Of a stretch of DNA of 5,500 bases, positions 1-5,240 are shown in pieces. The stretch spans positions 1 through 5,500 of the forward strand of contig QHXH01000118.1 of NCBI GenBank assembly GCA_003222855.1, read 5' to 3'. The notes below the pieces were generated by a model that was given only the letters and a program-made list of their open reading frames with translations, searched no databases and was not told where the DNA came from. This DNA is from Acidobacteriota bacterium (GTDB lineage: Bacteria; Acidobacteriota; Blastocatellia; Pyrinomonadales; Pyrinomonadaceae). The position numbers and the translations under genes were made by a program. How positions within the stretch are numbered: position 1 is the first letter of the stretch; the number at the start of each line of letters is the position of its first letter.

Positions 1-27
1 TTGGATATTATGCGTTCGGGTTTTCAT
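1..27 (-). CDS. 5' end of an unidentified gene, running off the left edge
   Basis: Only the first nine codons are present (M K T R T H N I Q), starting at an ATG at 27-25 on the minus strand. The start is supported by an AAGGAG ribosome binding site six bases upstream, the strongest Shine-Dalgarno in the window. Nine residues are too few to name a product or to see a domain. The gene is divergent from the unrecognised gene at 371-913, so both promoters should lie within the roughly 340-base gap between them. The call depends on the start signal alone, because the body of the reading frame cannot be checked. Confidence 0.5.
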
Positions 28-33
28 GACCAA

Positions 34-39
34 CTCCTT
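34..39 (-). promoter_or_regulatory. Ribosome binding site of the left-edge gene
   Basis: The minus strand reads AAGGAG, a full match to the anti-Shine-Dalgarno core, with a six-base spacer to the ATG at 27-25. It is the main reason for calling a gene at the left edge. Confidence 0.55.
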
Positions 40-268
40 ATCCAGACCAGGGCACATTTGATGACTTCCTCGAAATTTGGCCTGCATCGATATGATCGAA
101 GGCCGAAAACAAAACCGGATAGCAAAATCAACAGAGCCTTTAACACACGTCGACTATCGCGACCCGATTGACGTGGAAGTGAGACCAGGAGTTAAGAAGC
201 CAGGACGAGAGACTTACAATCCAACTCTGTGCCCAGCGGAGATCGAACAATCGACGCGCGGATTCTAC

Positions 269-290
269 ATGTTGAATCCAACATATTCAA
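269..290. repeat. Interleaved small palindromes upstream of the 371-913 gene
   Basis: Two overlapping inverted repeats share this stretch. ATGTTG (269-274) and CAACAT (279-284) form a perfect six-base stem around AATC, and TTGAAT (272-277) pairs with ATTCAA (285-290) around seven bases. Mutually exclusive pairing like this fits an operator or a leader structure, but short palindromes also arise by chance in AT-rich gaps. Confidence 0.3.
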
Positions 291-312
291 TATAGATTTT
301 TCAATCGCGTTT

Positions 313-331
313 GACGCAATTGATACGCGTC
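313..331. promoter_or_regulatory. Possible operator/promoter of the 371-913 gene
   Basis: A perfect inverted repeat, GACGC-N9-GCGTC, begins inside the TTGACG that could be a -35 element (311-316) and ends just before a weak -10 candidate (TACAGT, 335-340). An inverted repeat between promoter elements would suit a repressor site. Both promoter hexamers are imperfect, so this is only a candidate. Confidence 0.25.
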
Positions 332-370
332 TCATACAGTTAGACCAAAAAAGGAACACGGGACTGTTTC

Positions 371-913
371 ATGCCGGTTAAGATCGAAAATCAATATGAG
401 GGCAAGCTGCCCCGAAACACGGTCGTTAATATTGAGAGCGCGCTGGACAGCGTGCCCCGTGAGCATCTGCGCGGTATTGAGCGGGTACGTTTGGTTGACG
501 TGATAACCGAGCCGCGCGCGCGCATGGCGGCGAAGGGAGCGGACCTCCCAGCTCTTTATCATCCACGCCAGGGCAATCAGGGCGCCTGGTTTGAAATCGC
601 CGTCACACCTCTGGTCCAGGCCAATAAACCATTTCACAAAAGGATCATTCCCCGGCTGTCATTCAAGGGCAATCTGGTGGCGGTCGTCTTCTCGCTTATC
701 GGCCAGCACTATTACCTGACCTTACGTCACTCTGTTAAGCGGGGCGCAATTGAGGCTTCCGTACGCGCTTATGTTGAGAAGCAGTTAAAAGAGTGGAATG
801 AGGCTCAGCATAAGATCCGCGCCAAGCTCTTTAAGCCTCTGCAACCGACGCTCGAGCGTTGGAGCAGATCTCTGGCGAAGAAAGCAGCGGCAGAAAAGAA
901 GAAGAAGGGCTGA
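371..913 (+). CDS. Conserved-looking hypothetical protein, basic, 180 residues
   Basis: I do not recognise this gene. The frame is uninterrupted, its codon use resembles the neighbouring genes, and it has its own intergenic space, so I take it as real. The start ATG has only a weak purine-rich signal (CGGGA, about eight bases upstream). The protein has a mixed N-terminal half (PREHLRGIERVRLVD at about 28-43, then ALYHPRQGNQGAWFEIAV at 61-78). A short hydrophobic stretch follows (NLVAVVFSLIG, 101-111), then a histidine- and aromatic-rich helix (QHYYLTLRHSVKRG, 112-125) and a charged helical C-terminus ending in a lysine-rich tail (AEKKKKG). There is no signal peptide or full membrane segment. 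The order of parts faintly recalls small zincin-type peptidases, with the QHYYLTLRH helix where HExxH would lie. The catalytic glutamate is absent, so an active protease is unlikely. It is convergent with parB. Confidence 0.7.
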   Translation: MPVKIENQYEGKLPRNTVVNIESALDSVPREHLRGIERVRLVDVITEPRARMAAKGADLPALYHPRQGNQGAWFEIAVTPLVQANKPFHKRIIPRLSFKGNLVAVVFSLIGQHYYLTLRHSVKRGAIEASVRAYVEKQLKEWNEAQHKIRAKLFKPLQPTLERWSRSLAKKAAAEKKKKG

Positions 914-919
914 TCGTTT

Positions 920-977
920 AGAGTTCAAACTTCAGTTTGCCGATGAGCCGGACAAGACAAACTAAAGTTTGAACTCT
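920..977. repeat. REPIN-like inverted repeat between convergent genes
   Basis: Two 20-base arms (920-939 and 958-977) are reverse complements with one mismatch and are separated by 18 bases. Each arm contains its own palindrome: CAAACT-TC-AGTTTG on the left and CAAACT-AA-AGTTTG on the right. This pair-of-palindromes layout is that of a REP doublet (REPIN). It fills the gap between the stop codons of the 371-913 gene and parB, so it could also act as a bidirectional terminator for both. There is no T-run next to the stem, which argues against a classical intrinsic terminator. Its core resembles the element at 2567-2631. Confidence 0.7.
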
Positions 978-986
978 GAACATTCG

Positions 987-1814
987 TCAGATGGCTTCGT
1001 CGATGTTCTGGGCGGCAGCGTTAAGCGCTTCGAACAATTCCTCGGCAGAGATATTAGGCTTCTTGAATTTCACTTCCACCTTGAATTCCCGGCCCGGCGC
1101 TTCATATCGATAAACGTAGGGTTCCGAGGCTCCGGTCGGATCGATGTAGGCTTTGCGCGCCTTACGCGCGCCGTCGCGGGTCAATCCCTCAGTGCCGATC
1201 TGCTCAGCCATGGTGCGCATCGACTCGTCATCGGGCTGACGCACGATCTGCAACAGCAGCGACTTTGAAGTTATCTCTGACTCACGACAAATGTTTCTAA
1301 TCTCTTGAGGGATGGCCGCAATCGACAAGGCCTCTGTGACAGTGCTGCGGCTTTTGCCCACCTTGCGCGCGACCTCTTCATGGGTGTAACCGAATCTTTC
1401 GCACAACGCGCGCAGGCCGTCGGCTTCTTCCCAGGGCGTCAAATCTTTGCGCTGCATATTTTCGATCAGCGCAATCTCGGCCACCCCACTTTCGTCGACA
1501 TCCATTTCGATGCACGGGACGTCCTGCAAACCAGCCGCGCTCGCCGCGCGCCAGCGTCGCTCACCCGCGATAATCATCCAACGACCCGCCGTCATCGGCT
1601 TTACCAGCAAAGGCTCGAGCACGCCCTTCTCTCGAATTGAGGAAGTCAGTTCGGTGAGATCGCCGATCTCTGTTCGTGGTTGATCGGGATTTGGATCCAA
1701 TTTGTCGATCGGCAGCATGCGGCCAACGTGAGTGGTCGTCGCTTGTGTCAGCTCCTCGACGTAGTGCGCGTCGTGACGCATGCTCAAGCCTGCGGGCAAG
1801 CCTCTTCTAGACAC
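987..1814 (-). CDS. parB: Chromosome partitioning protein ParB (CTP-dependent clamp)
   Basis: ParB binds parS sites, closes into a CTP-dependent sliding clamp, spreads on DNA and stimulates the ParA ATPase to segregate replicated origins. At 275 residues it is of normal length. The N-terminal ParB/sulfiredoxin-like nucleotide domain (about 31-125) carries PNPDQPR (41-47), GERRWRA (84-90) and ENMQR (118-122), the conserved CTP-binding boxes. A helix-turn-helix follows (THEEVARKVGKSRSTVTEAL, about 144-163). The C-terminal dimerisation part is short: a strand (EFKVEVKFKK, 243-252) and one helix (SAEELFEALNAAAQN). The GTG start is supported by AGAGG nine bases upstream and by the RRGLP...MRHDAHYVE leader typical of chromosomal ParB. 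It overlaps the parA stop by eight bases and is last in the operon. No full parS site is visible in the window. Confidence 0.95.
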   Translation of the reverse strand: MSRRGLPAGLSMRHDAHYVEELTQATTTHVGRMLPIDKLDPNPDQPRTEIGDLTELTSSIREKGVLEPLLVKPMTAGRWMIIAGERRWRAASAAGLQDVPCIEMDVDESGVAEIALIENMQRKDLTPWEEADGLRALCERFGYTHEEVARKVGKSRSTVTEALSIAAIPQEIRNICRESEITSKSLLLQIVRQPDDESMRTMAEQIGTEGLTRDGARKARKAYIDPTGASEPYVYRYEAPGREFKVEVKFKKPNISAEELFEALNAAAQNIDEAI

Positions 1815-2637
1815 GGCTCAATACCTCTTTGCAAAGTTTTTCGTATTCAACGGCGCCGGATGATTGCGGCGCGAAAGTAAAGATCGACTCTTTGTAAGCC
1901 GGCGATTCTTCCAGCCGCACGCTCTTTGTAATCACCGTCTCGAAAAGTTTGGGGCCGAAGACTCGCCGTATCTGCTCGTACACTTCTTTCGCTAGCGTGG
2001 TGCGTTTGTCGTGCAAAGTTACCAGCACGCCCAATACCTCCAGCTTCGGATTTGGCCGCGCTTTCACCTTCTCGATCGTTTCCAGCAAGTCATCCGTTCC
2101 TTCGAGCGCGAAATAGGACGACTGAATCGGAATCAGCACGTGACTGGCCGCGACCAGCGCGTTTACAGTTATCAAGCCGAGCGTCGGCGGCGTGTCGATC
2201 ACGATCACTTTGTACTGCTTCTTCAACGGCTCCATTCGATCTTTCAAACGGAATGGCGCGTCAAAATCGCCCACCAGTTTCGATTCAAGTTTCGCCAGAC
2301 TGATTCTCGCGGGCACGAGATCCAAATTCTCCATCGTCGTTTTGTAAACCGGAAGCTCGTCAGTTCCCTGCCCGTCCATCATCAACTCGTAAGCCGAACG
2401 AGTAATGCCCATTGGATCGAGAAACGAGATCGAGCTGTTGGCCTGGGGATCGAGATCGAAGAGAAGCGTCTTTGTGCCGCGACGAGCAAAGGCGGCTGCC
2501 AGATTGATGGCGGTGGTGGTCTTGCCGACGCCGCCTTTTTGGTTAGTAATCGCGATTATCAATTTAGTAGCGCAAACTGTTAGTTTGCGTACAGCATCCA
2601 TCGCCGAGCGCAAGCTAACAGCTTGCGTTACATTCAC
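1807..2637 (-). CDS. parA: Chromosome partitioning ATPase ParA (Soj family), repeat-derived N-terminus
   Basis: ParA is the deviant-Walker ATPase that binds nucleoid DNA as an ATP dimer and moves ParB-parS complexes. Visible motifs are the deviant Walker A KGGVGKTT (34-41), the A' box DLDPQAN (61-67), Walker B KVIVIDTPP (143-151) and the family-typical VITKSVRLEESPAYKESI (235-252). The core begins at about residue 26 (LIIAITNQKGG), where most Soj proteins begin. Residues 1-25 are translated from the REPIN-like element at 2567-2631. The GTG at 2637 overlaps the upstream stop as GTGA, which favours coupled translation. Alternatives are ATG at 2601-2599, or TTG at 2562-2560, which would give the canonical N-terminus MIIAITNQKGG. 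None of the three has a clear ribosome binding site, so the start is uncertain while the function is not. parB follows with an eight-base overlap. Confidence 0.93.
   Translation of the reverse strand: MNVTQAVSLRSAMDAVRKLTVCATKLIIAITNQKGGVGKTTTAINLAAAFARRGTKTLLFDLDPQANSSISFLDPMGITRSAYELMMDGQGTDELPVYKTTMENLDLVPARISLAKLESKLVGDFDAPFRLKDRMEPLKKQYKVIVIDTPPTLGLITVNALVAASHVLIPIQSSYFALEGTDDLLETIEKVKARPNPKLEVLGVLVTLHDKRTTLAKEVYEQIRRVFGPKLFETVITKSVRLEESPAYKESIFTFAPQSSGAVEYEKLCKEVLSRV
1824..1828 (-). promoter_or_regulatory. Ribosome binding site of parB, inside parA
   Basis: AGAGG on the minus strand lies nine bases before the parB GTG at 1814, within the last codons of parA. It supports the GTG start over the internal ATG twelve codons in. 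Confidence 0.55.
2567..2631. repeat. REPIN-like palindrome pair at the 5' end of parA
   Basis: Two perfect 8-3-8 hairpin units, CGCAAACT-GTT-AGTTTGCG (2571-2589) and CGCAAGCT-AAC-AGCTTGCG (2609-2627), lie in opposite orientation 19 bases apart. Including flanks, 2567-2589 and 2609-2631 form 23-base inverted arms with three mismatches. The A/G and T/C differences inside the stem are compensatory, so each hairpin stays perfect, which suggests selection or gene conversion on structure. The element lies almost entirely between the DUF151 stop (2634) and the conserved ParA core (2562), and it is open in the parA frame. In the operon mRNA it could form a long stem that affects parA translation. Confidence 0.8.
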
Positions 2638-3125
2638 ATCGGCAAATCACTGGCATCACCGATCACGTCGGGCCATTCTTCCTCTCCACTTTCACCCTCA
2701 GCTTCCGCGTCTTCTTCAGTAGCGACTGAGTTACGCGAGGCCTGAATCACTTCCGTATCGACAAAAATTGGGCAATCCGCGCGCAGCGCCAGGGCGATTG
2801 CGTCCGAAGGCCGGGAATCGAGCCGCATCGACTCGCCATCTTCACCCGTTATTTCTATGACGGCGTAAAATGTATTATCGCGCAGCGAGGTGACGACCAC
2901 GCGATCAACTGTCAATCCCAATTCGACAATCAGGTTGCGCAGAAGATCATGAGTCATCGGCCGCGGCGGCGCAATCTTTTCAATTTCAAGCGCGATCGCA
3001 TTCGCCTCGTAAGCGCCGACCCAAATGGGAAGCATCGTTTCGCTGTTAACGTCTTTGAGGATGATGATAGGGGTACCGCTGTTTGGATCCATCATCAACG
3101 CGCGAATCTTAACCTCGATTTCCAT
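2634..3125 (-). CDS. Bifunctional nuclease family protein (BFN/DUF151)
   Basis: This is a small BFN/DUF151-domain protein. Plant members are reported to have DNase and RNase activity, but the bacterial role is poorly defined. The domain covers about residues 1-130. Diagnostic pieces, numbered from the ATG, are the opening MEIEVKIRALMMDPNSGTPI, LPIWVGAYEANAIALEIE (32-49), the PRPMTHDLL segment and RLDSRPSDAIALALRADCPIFV (101-122). A strongly acidic, probably disordered tail follows (TEEDAEAEGESGEEEWPD). I chose ATG at 3125, giving 163 residues, because AGGAA lies seven bases upstream and the protein then starts at the usual position. A GTG at 3146 would add seven residues and leave only an 11-base gap to miaB. 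It is the second gene of the miaB operon and overlaps the longest parA frame by four bases. Confidence 0.88.
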   Translation of the reverse strand: MEIEVKIRALMMDPNSGTPIIILKDVNSETMLPIWVGAYEANAIALEIEKIAPPRPMTHDLLRNLIVELGLTVDRVVVTSLRDNTFYAVIEITGEDGESMRLDSRPSDAIALALRADCPIFVDTEVIQASRNSVATEEDAEAEGESGEEEWPDVIGDASDLPM

Positions 3126-3132
3126 GTTCGAA

Positions 3133-3137
3133 TTCCT
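3133..3137 (-). promoter_or_regulatory. Ribosome binding site deciding the DUF151 start
   Basis: AGGAA on the minus strand with a seven-base spacer to the ATG at 3125. It favours that ATG over the upstream in-frame GTG at 3146, which has no comparable signal. Confidence 0.5.
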
Positions 3138-3157
3138 ATTGTACACAATCTCGCAGA

Positions 3158-4498
3158 TTAAGGGGCGCTGATTACTTCGCCATAAAGACTATTTTGTTTC
3201 GCAACAGTGATGCGAACATTGACGACCTGACCGAGCATTGATCCGTCGCCGGGAAAATTTACGACCTTGTGACAGGTCGAATGACCGGTCTTGTCGCTCG
3301 GGGATTTTGAACTGGCGCCTTCAACCAGCACGCGCAGCTCCCGGCCGACGTATCGTTCGTAAATCTTTTTCTGAAAGTTTCGCTGCGTCGTTTCCAATTC
3401 CATAAACCGGGCCGACTTCTCTTCTCTCGTCACATCGTCCAACAGGCTCGCCGCCGGAGTGTCGGGCCGTTCCGAGTACTTAAAAATATAGAGTCCGTCG
3501 TAGCCAACCTCTTCAACCAGTTTGAGTGTTTCCCGAAAATCGGCGGCGGTCTCGCCCGGAAACCCGACAATGATATCACTGGTGACAGATATGTTGCGCC
3601 GCGCGCGTCGGATCGCGTCGATTCTTTTTAGATAGTCGCTCGCAGTGTGACCTCGACGCATCGCGCGTAACACACGGTCGCTGCCCGATTGCACGGGCAG
3701 GTGGATCCACTCGCAGAGATTTTCATGCTCGTCGATCGCCGCCAGGATGTCCGGATGGAAGTCCCGTGGAAACGAAGTCGTGAATTTGAGGCGCTCCATT
3801 CCCGTGGCGGCCACGGCGCGCAGCAAGCGACAGAATGGGGTTGCGCCTTTAATTCCTTCCAGGCCGCTGTCCGTTTTGGGACGATAGCTGTTCACATTCT
3901 GGCCAATGAGATGAATCTCTCGGTAGCCGTGACGGCGAAGCTCGTTTATCTCCGCAATTATGTCGGAAGCTTCCCGGCTCTTTTCCCGGCCGCGCGAGTA
4001 CGGCACGATACAGTAAGTACAAAACTTGTTACAGCCTTCGATGATCGGAACAAAGGCGACATATTTCGAGGTGCGCGCAGTTGCCGGCACGTCCCATACT
4101 TCGCCGCCGGCCCGCTCCTCAAGATCGATCACGCGGCCTTCGCCCTTTAAGGCGCGAGAAATCAACTCCGGCAACCGATCAGTCGCGCGGGTTCCGGCAA
4201 CCACGCTTACCGAAGGGCTGGCGTCGAAGATCGACCCTCCCTCCAATTGCGCGACACAGCCCATCACTCCGACTATCGGTTCGCGGCCAATTCGCTGCCG
4301 CCGCACCTCACCGATGCGCGTGAAAACTTTATGCGCGGCCCGCTCGCGCACCGAACAAGTGTTAAAGATGATCACGTCGGCAGCTTCCGCAGACGAAGAC
4401 AACTCATAGCCGGCCGCTTGCAAACGGACGTTGGCGCGCTCGCTGTCGGCGACATTCATCTGGCATCCAAACGTCTCTAAATAGACCGAAGCATTCAT
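3158..4498 (-). CDS. miaB: tRNA-2-methylthio-N6-isopentenyladenosine-37 synthase MiaB
   Basis: MiaB is a radical-SAM methylthiotransferase that converts i6A37 to ms2i6A37 in the anticodon loop of tRNAs reading UNN codons. At 446 residues it is full length. The N-terminal UPF0004 domain holds the three cysteines of the auxiliary [4Fe-4S] cluster (C12 in ETFGCQMN, C48 in NTCSVRE, C81 in GCVAQ). The radical-SAM cluster motif is CNKFCTYC (156-163), followed by IVPYSRGRE. GQNVNSY (199-205) is characteristic of MiaB within the family. FTTSFPRDF, HLPVQSGSD and VGFPGET follow in the barrel, and a C-terminal TRAM domain (about 375-446) binds tRNA. No cluster ligand is missing. The ATG at 4498 is preceded by a weak purine-rich GAGAAG. 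It heads the operon with the DUF151 gene, parA and parB. The promoter should lie in the non-coding region above 4498, but I could not place it. Confidence 0.97.
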   Translation of the reverse strand: MNASVYLETFGCQMNVADSERANVRLQAAGYELSSSAEAADVIIFNTCSVRERAAHKVFTRIGEVRRQRIGREPIVGVMGCVAQLEGGSIFDASPSVSVVAGTRATDRLPELISRALKGEGRVIDLEERAGGEVWDVPATARTSKYVAFVPIIEGCNKFCTYCIVPYSRGREKSREASDIIAEINELRRHGYREIHLIGQNVNSYRPKTDSGLEGIKGATPFCRLLRAVAATGMERLKFTTSFPRDFHPDILAAIDEHENLCEWIHLPVQSGSDRVLRAMRRGHTASDYLKRIDAIRRARRNISVTSDIIVGFPGETAADFRETLKLVEEVGYDGLYIFKYSERPDTPAASLLDDVTREEKSARFMELETTQRNFQKKIYERYVGRELRVLVEGASSKSPSDKTGHSTCHKVVNFPGDGSMLGQVVNVRITVAKQNSLYGEVISAP

Positions 4499-4548
4499 AA
4501 ACTTCTCGTTCGGTCACGAGTCTAGCAGTTTTCTAAATTCGCATCTAA

Positions 4549-4594
4549 TCCTTGCAAGAATCTTACGCTTGTCCTTGCAAGGATCTTACGCTTG
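4549..4594. repeat. Tandem 23-bp direct repeat with a TTGCAA palindrome core
   Basis: Two adjacent 23-base copies (4549-4571 and 4572-4594) differ at one base. Each begins TCCTTGCAAG and ends ATCTTACGCTTG. Copy 2 contains the perfect 12-base palindrome TCCTTGCAAGGA (4572-4583). In copy 1 the single change leaves the eight-base core CTTGCAAG. The pair lies 51 bases upstream of the miaB start, a reasonable place for a paired regulator site, though a replication-slippage duplication is equally possible. Confidence 0.65.
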
Positions 4595-4713
4595 ACGCAT
4601 CGCATCGCTGCGGATACTATCGGCGACTCGTTACGAAATCCTAAGTCTCTCAACAAACGAGAATGACAAGTGGTGGTGTCAGCGCTTGACGAATTGGCTA
4701 ACCCGGATTGGAA

Positions 4714-4776
4714 CCACGAAGTCACGCGAACGGGCAGTAAAACCTTTTCTTCGTGATGTTTCGTGTGTTGTCGTGG
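4714..4776. repeat. Degenerate CACGAAG-type inverted repeat
   Basis: CCACGA (4714-4719) pairs with TCGTGG (4771-4776), and inside it CACGAAG (4715-4721) can pair with CTTCGTG (4749-4755). The right side carries three loosely spaced TCGTG copies (TCTTCGTGATG, TTTCGTGTG, TTGTCGTGG). From memory, runs of CACGAAG and its complement recur in intergenic regions of several soil bacteria. The pairing is imperfect and the function unknown. Confidence 0.4.
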
Positions 4777-4856
4777 ACAGTTATGGCTCGCCGCAGCAGC
4801 ATCCCCAGGCTTTAGCCTTTGAAGCGGCGCGAATTCGGACACGCCTAAGATAAATC

Positions 4857-4860
4857 GGAG
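4857..4860 (+). promoter_or_regulatory. Ribosome binding site of ssb
   Basis: GGAG with an eight-base spacer to the ATG at 4869. It fixes the ssb start, which also matches the usual SSB N-terminus. Confidence 0.6.
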
Positions 4861-4868
4861 AACGCATT

Positions 4869-5240
4869 ATGTCTTTCAACAAAATCATTCTGGTCGGCAA
4901 TCTTGGCAGAGATCCCGAATTGCGCTACACGCCCCAGGGCACGCCTGTTTGCAGCTTTAGTCTGGCGACGAATGAACGGCGCAAGGATCGAACTACCGGT
5001 GAAAACAACGACGTCACCACGTGGTTTCGGGTAACACTTTGGGGACGACAAGCCGAGACTGCGTCGCAGTATCTTCAGCGCGGCCGCCCGGTTTATATCG
5101 AAGGCCGCCTGCGGGTGGAAGAATGGACCGACCGAGACGGCAAGCCGCGTCACACCCTGGAGGTTCATGCGACGGATATGCAATTCATCGGCTACCGCGC
5201 AAGCGAGCGCAGGACCGGAGCCAACCGACCTGACAGATGA
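4869..5240 (+). CDS. ssb: Single-stranded DNA-binding protein, C-terminal tip out of frame
   Basis: SSB coats single-stranded DNA in replication, repair and recombination and recruits partner proteins through an acidic C-terminal tip. The OB fold occupies residues 1-108. It opens MSFNKIILVGNLGRDPELRY, continues with PVCSFSLATNE (26-36), VTTWFRVTLWGRQAE (49-63, with the DNA-stacking aromatics W52, F53 and W58) and YIEGRLRVEEW (76-86), and ends LEVHATDMQFIG. After only 15 more residues the frame stops (TGA, 5238-5240), giving 123 residues and an ending of GANRPDR with no acidic tip. The sequence immediately following encodes DLTDDDIPF-stop in the +1 frame (5227-5256). The full-length form would be about 128 residues, still short for the family. 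The start is set by GGAG at 4857. It is divergent from miaB and convergent with accA. Confidence 0.93.
   Translation: MSFNKIILVGNLGRDPELRYTPQGTPVCSFSLATNERRKDRTTGENNDVTTWFRVTLWGRQAETASQYLQRGRPVYIEGRLRVEEWTDRDGKPRHTLEVHATDMQFIGYRASERRTGANRPDR

Larger units (their letters stand above)
28..370. other. Intergenic region between divergent genes, no convincing gene
   Basis: This stretch separates the left-edge minus-strand gene from the plus-strand gene at 371. A weak plus-strand frame (77-295) exists, but it starts at TTG without a ribosome binding site and resembles nothing I know. The distal part, 260-340, is AT-richer and holds small palindromes and a weak promoter-like pair, TTGACG at 311-316 and TACAGT at 335-340, with an 18-base spacer. 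These could drive the gene at 371. I see no tRNA, riboswitch or attachment site. Confidence 0.5.
4499..4868. other. Non-coding region between divergent miaB and ssb, rich in degenerate repeats
   Basis: This 370-base gap should hold the promoters of miaB and ssb, but no convincing -35/-10 pair stands out on either strand. It contains a tandem 23-bp duplication (4549-4594), a TGACA-N8-TGTCA inverted repeat (4664-4681), degenerate CACGAAG/TTCGTG repeats (4714-4776) and a small AGGC-TTTA-GCCT hairpin (4807-4818). A minus-strand open frame spanning 4522-4842 crosses all these repeats and has no family resemblance or start signal, so I treat it as chance. The mosaic suggests decayed mobile or REP-type sequence. 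Confidence 0.6.

Noticed and set aside
77..295. 72-codon plus-strand open frame near the left end
   Set aside because: It starts at TTG with no ribosome binding site, shows no domain or motif, and ends in palindromic intergenic sequence. A relic cannot be excluded.
365..373. TGTTTCATG, similar to the left half of a parS site, at the start of the 371-913 gene
   Set aside because: The right half (CCGGTTA) does not match the GTGAAACA half of the parS consensus, so it is a chance half-site.
920..977. Classical intrinsic terminator
   Set aside because: The stem is long, but there is no T-run on either side and each arm is itself palindromic, so a REPIN-like element fits better. Terminator activity remains possible.
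2011..2583. 190-codon plus-strand frame opposite parA
   Set aside because: It is the shadow of a well-supported parA gene, with arginine/histidine-rich sequence and no motifs.
3689..4150. 153-codon plus-strand frame opposite miaB
   Set aside because: It is antisense to the conserved radical-SAM region of miaB and has no independent coding evidence.
4549..4594. CRISPR array
   Set aside because: There are only two directly adjacent copies with no spacers, and no cas genes nearby.
4757..4772. TGTTTCGTGTGTTGTC, a second parS-like half-site
   Set aside because: Only 9 of 16 positions match the palindromic parS consensus, and the bases belong to the TTCGTG repeat array.
4522..4842. 106-codon minus-strand open frame between miaB and ssb
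   Set aside because: It spans the tandem 23-bp repeats and CACGAAG-type repeats and has no start signal or recognisable family, so it looks like chance translation of repeats.
4845..5183. 112-codon minus-strand frame opposite ssb
   Set aside because: It is the shadow of the SSB OB-fold coding region.
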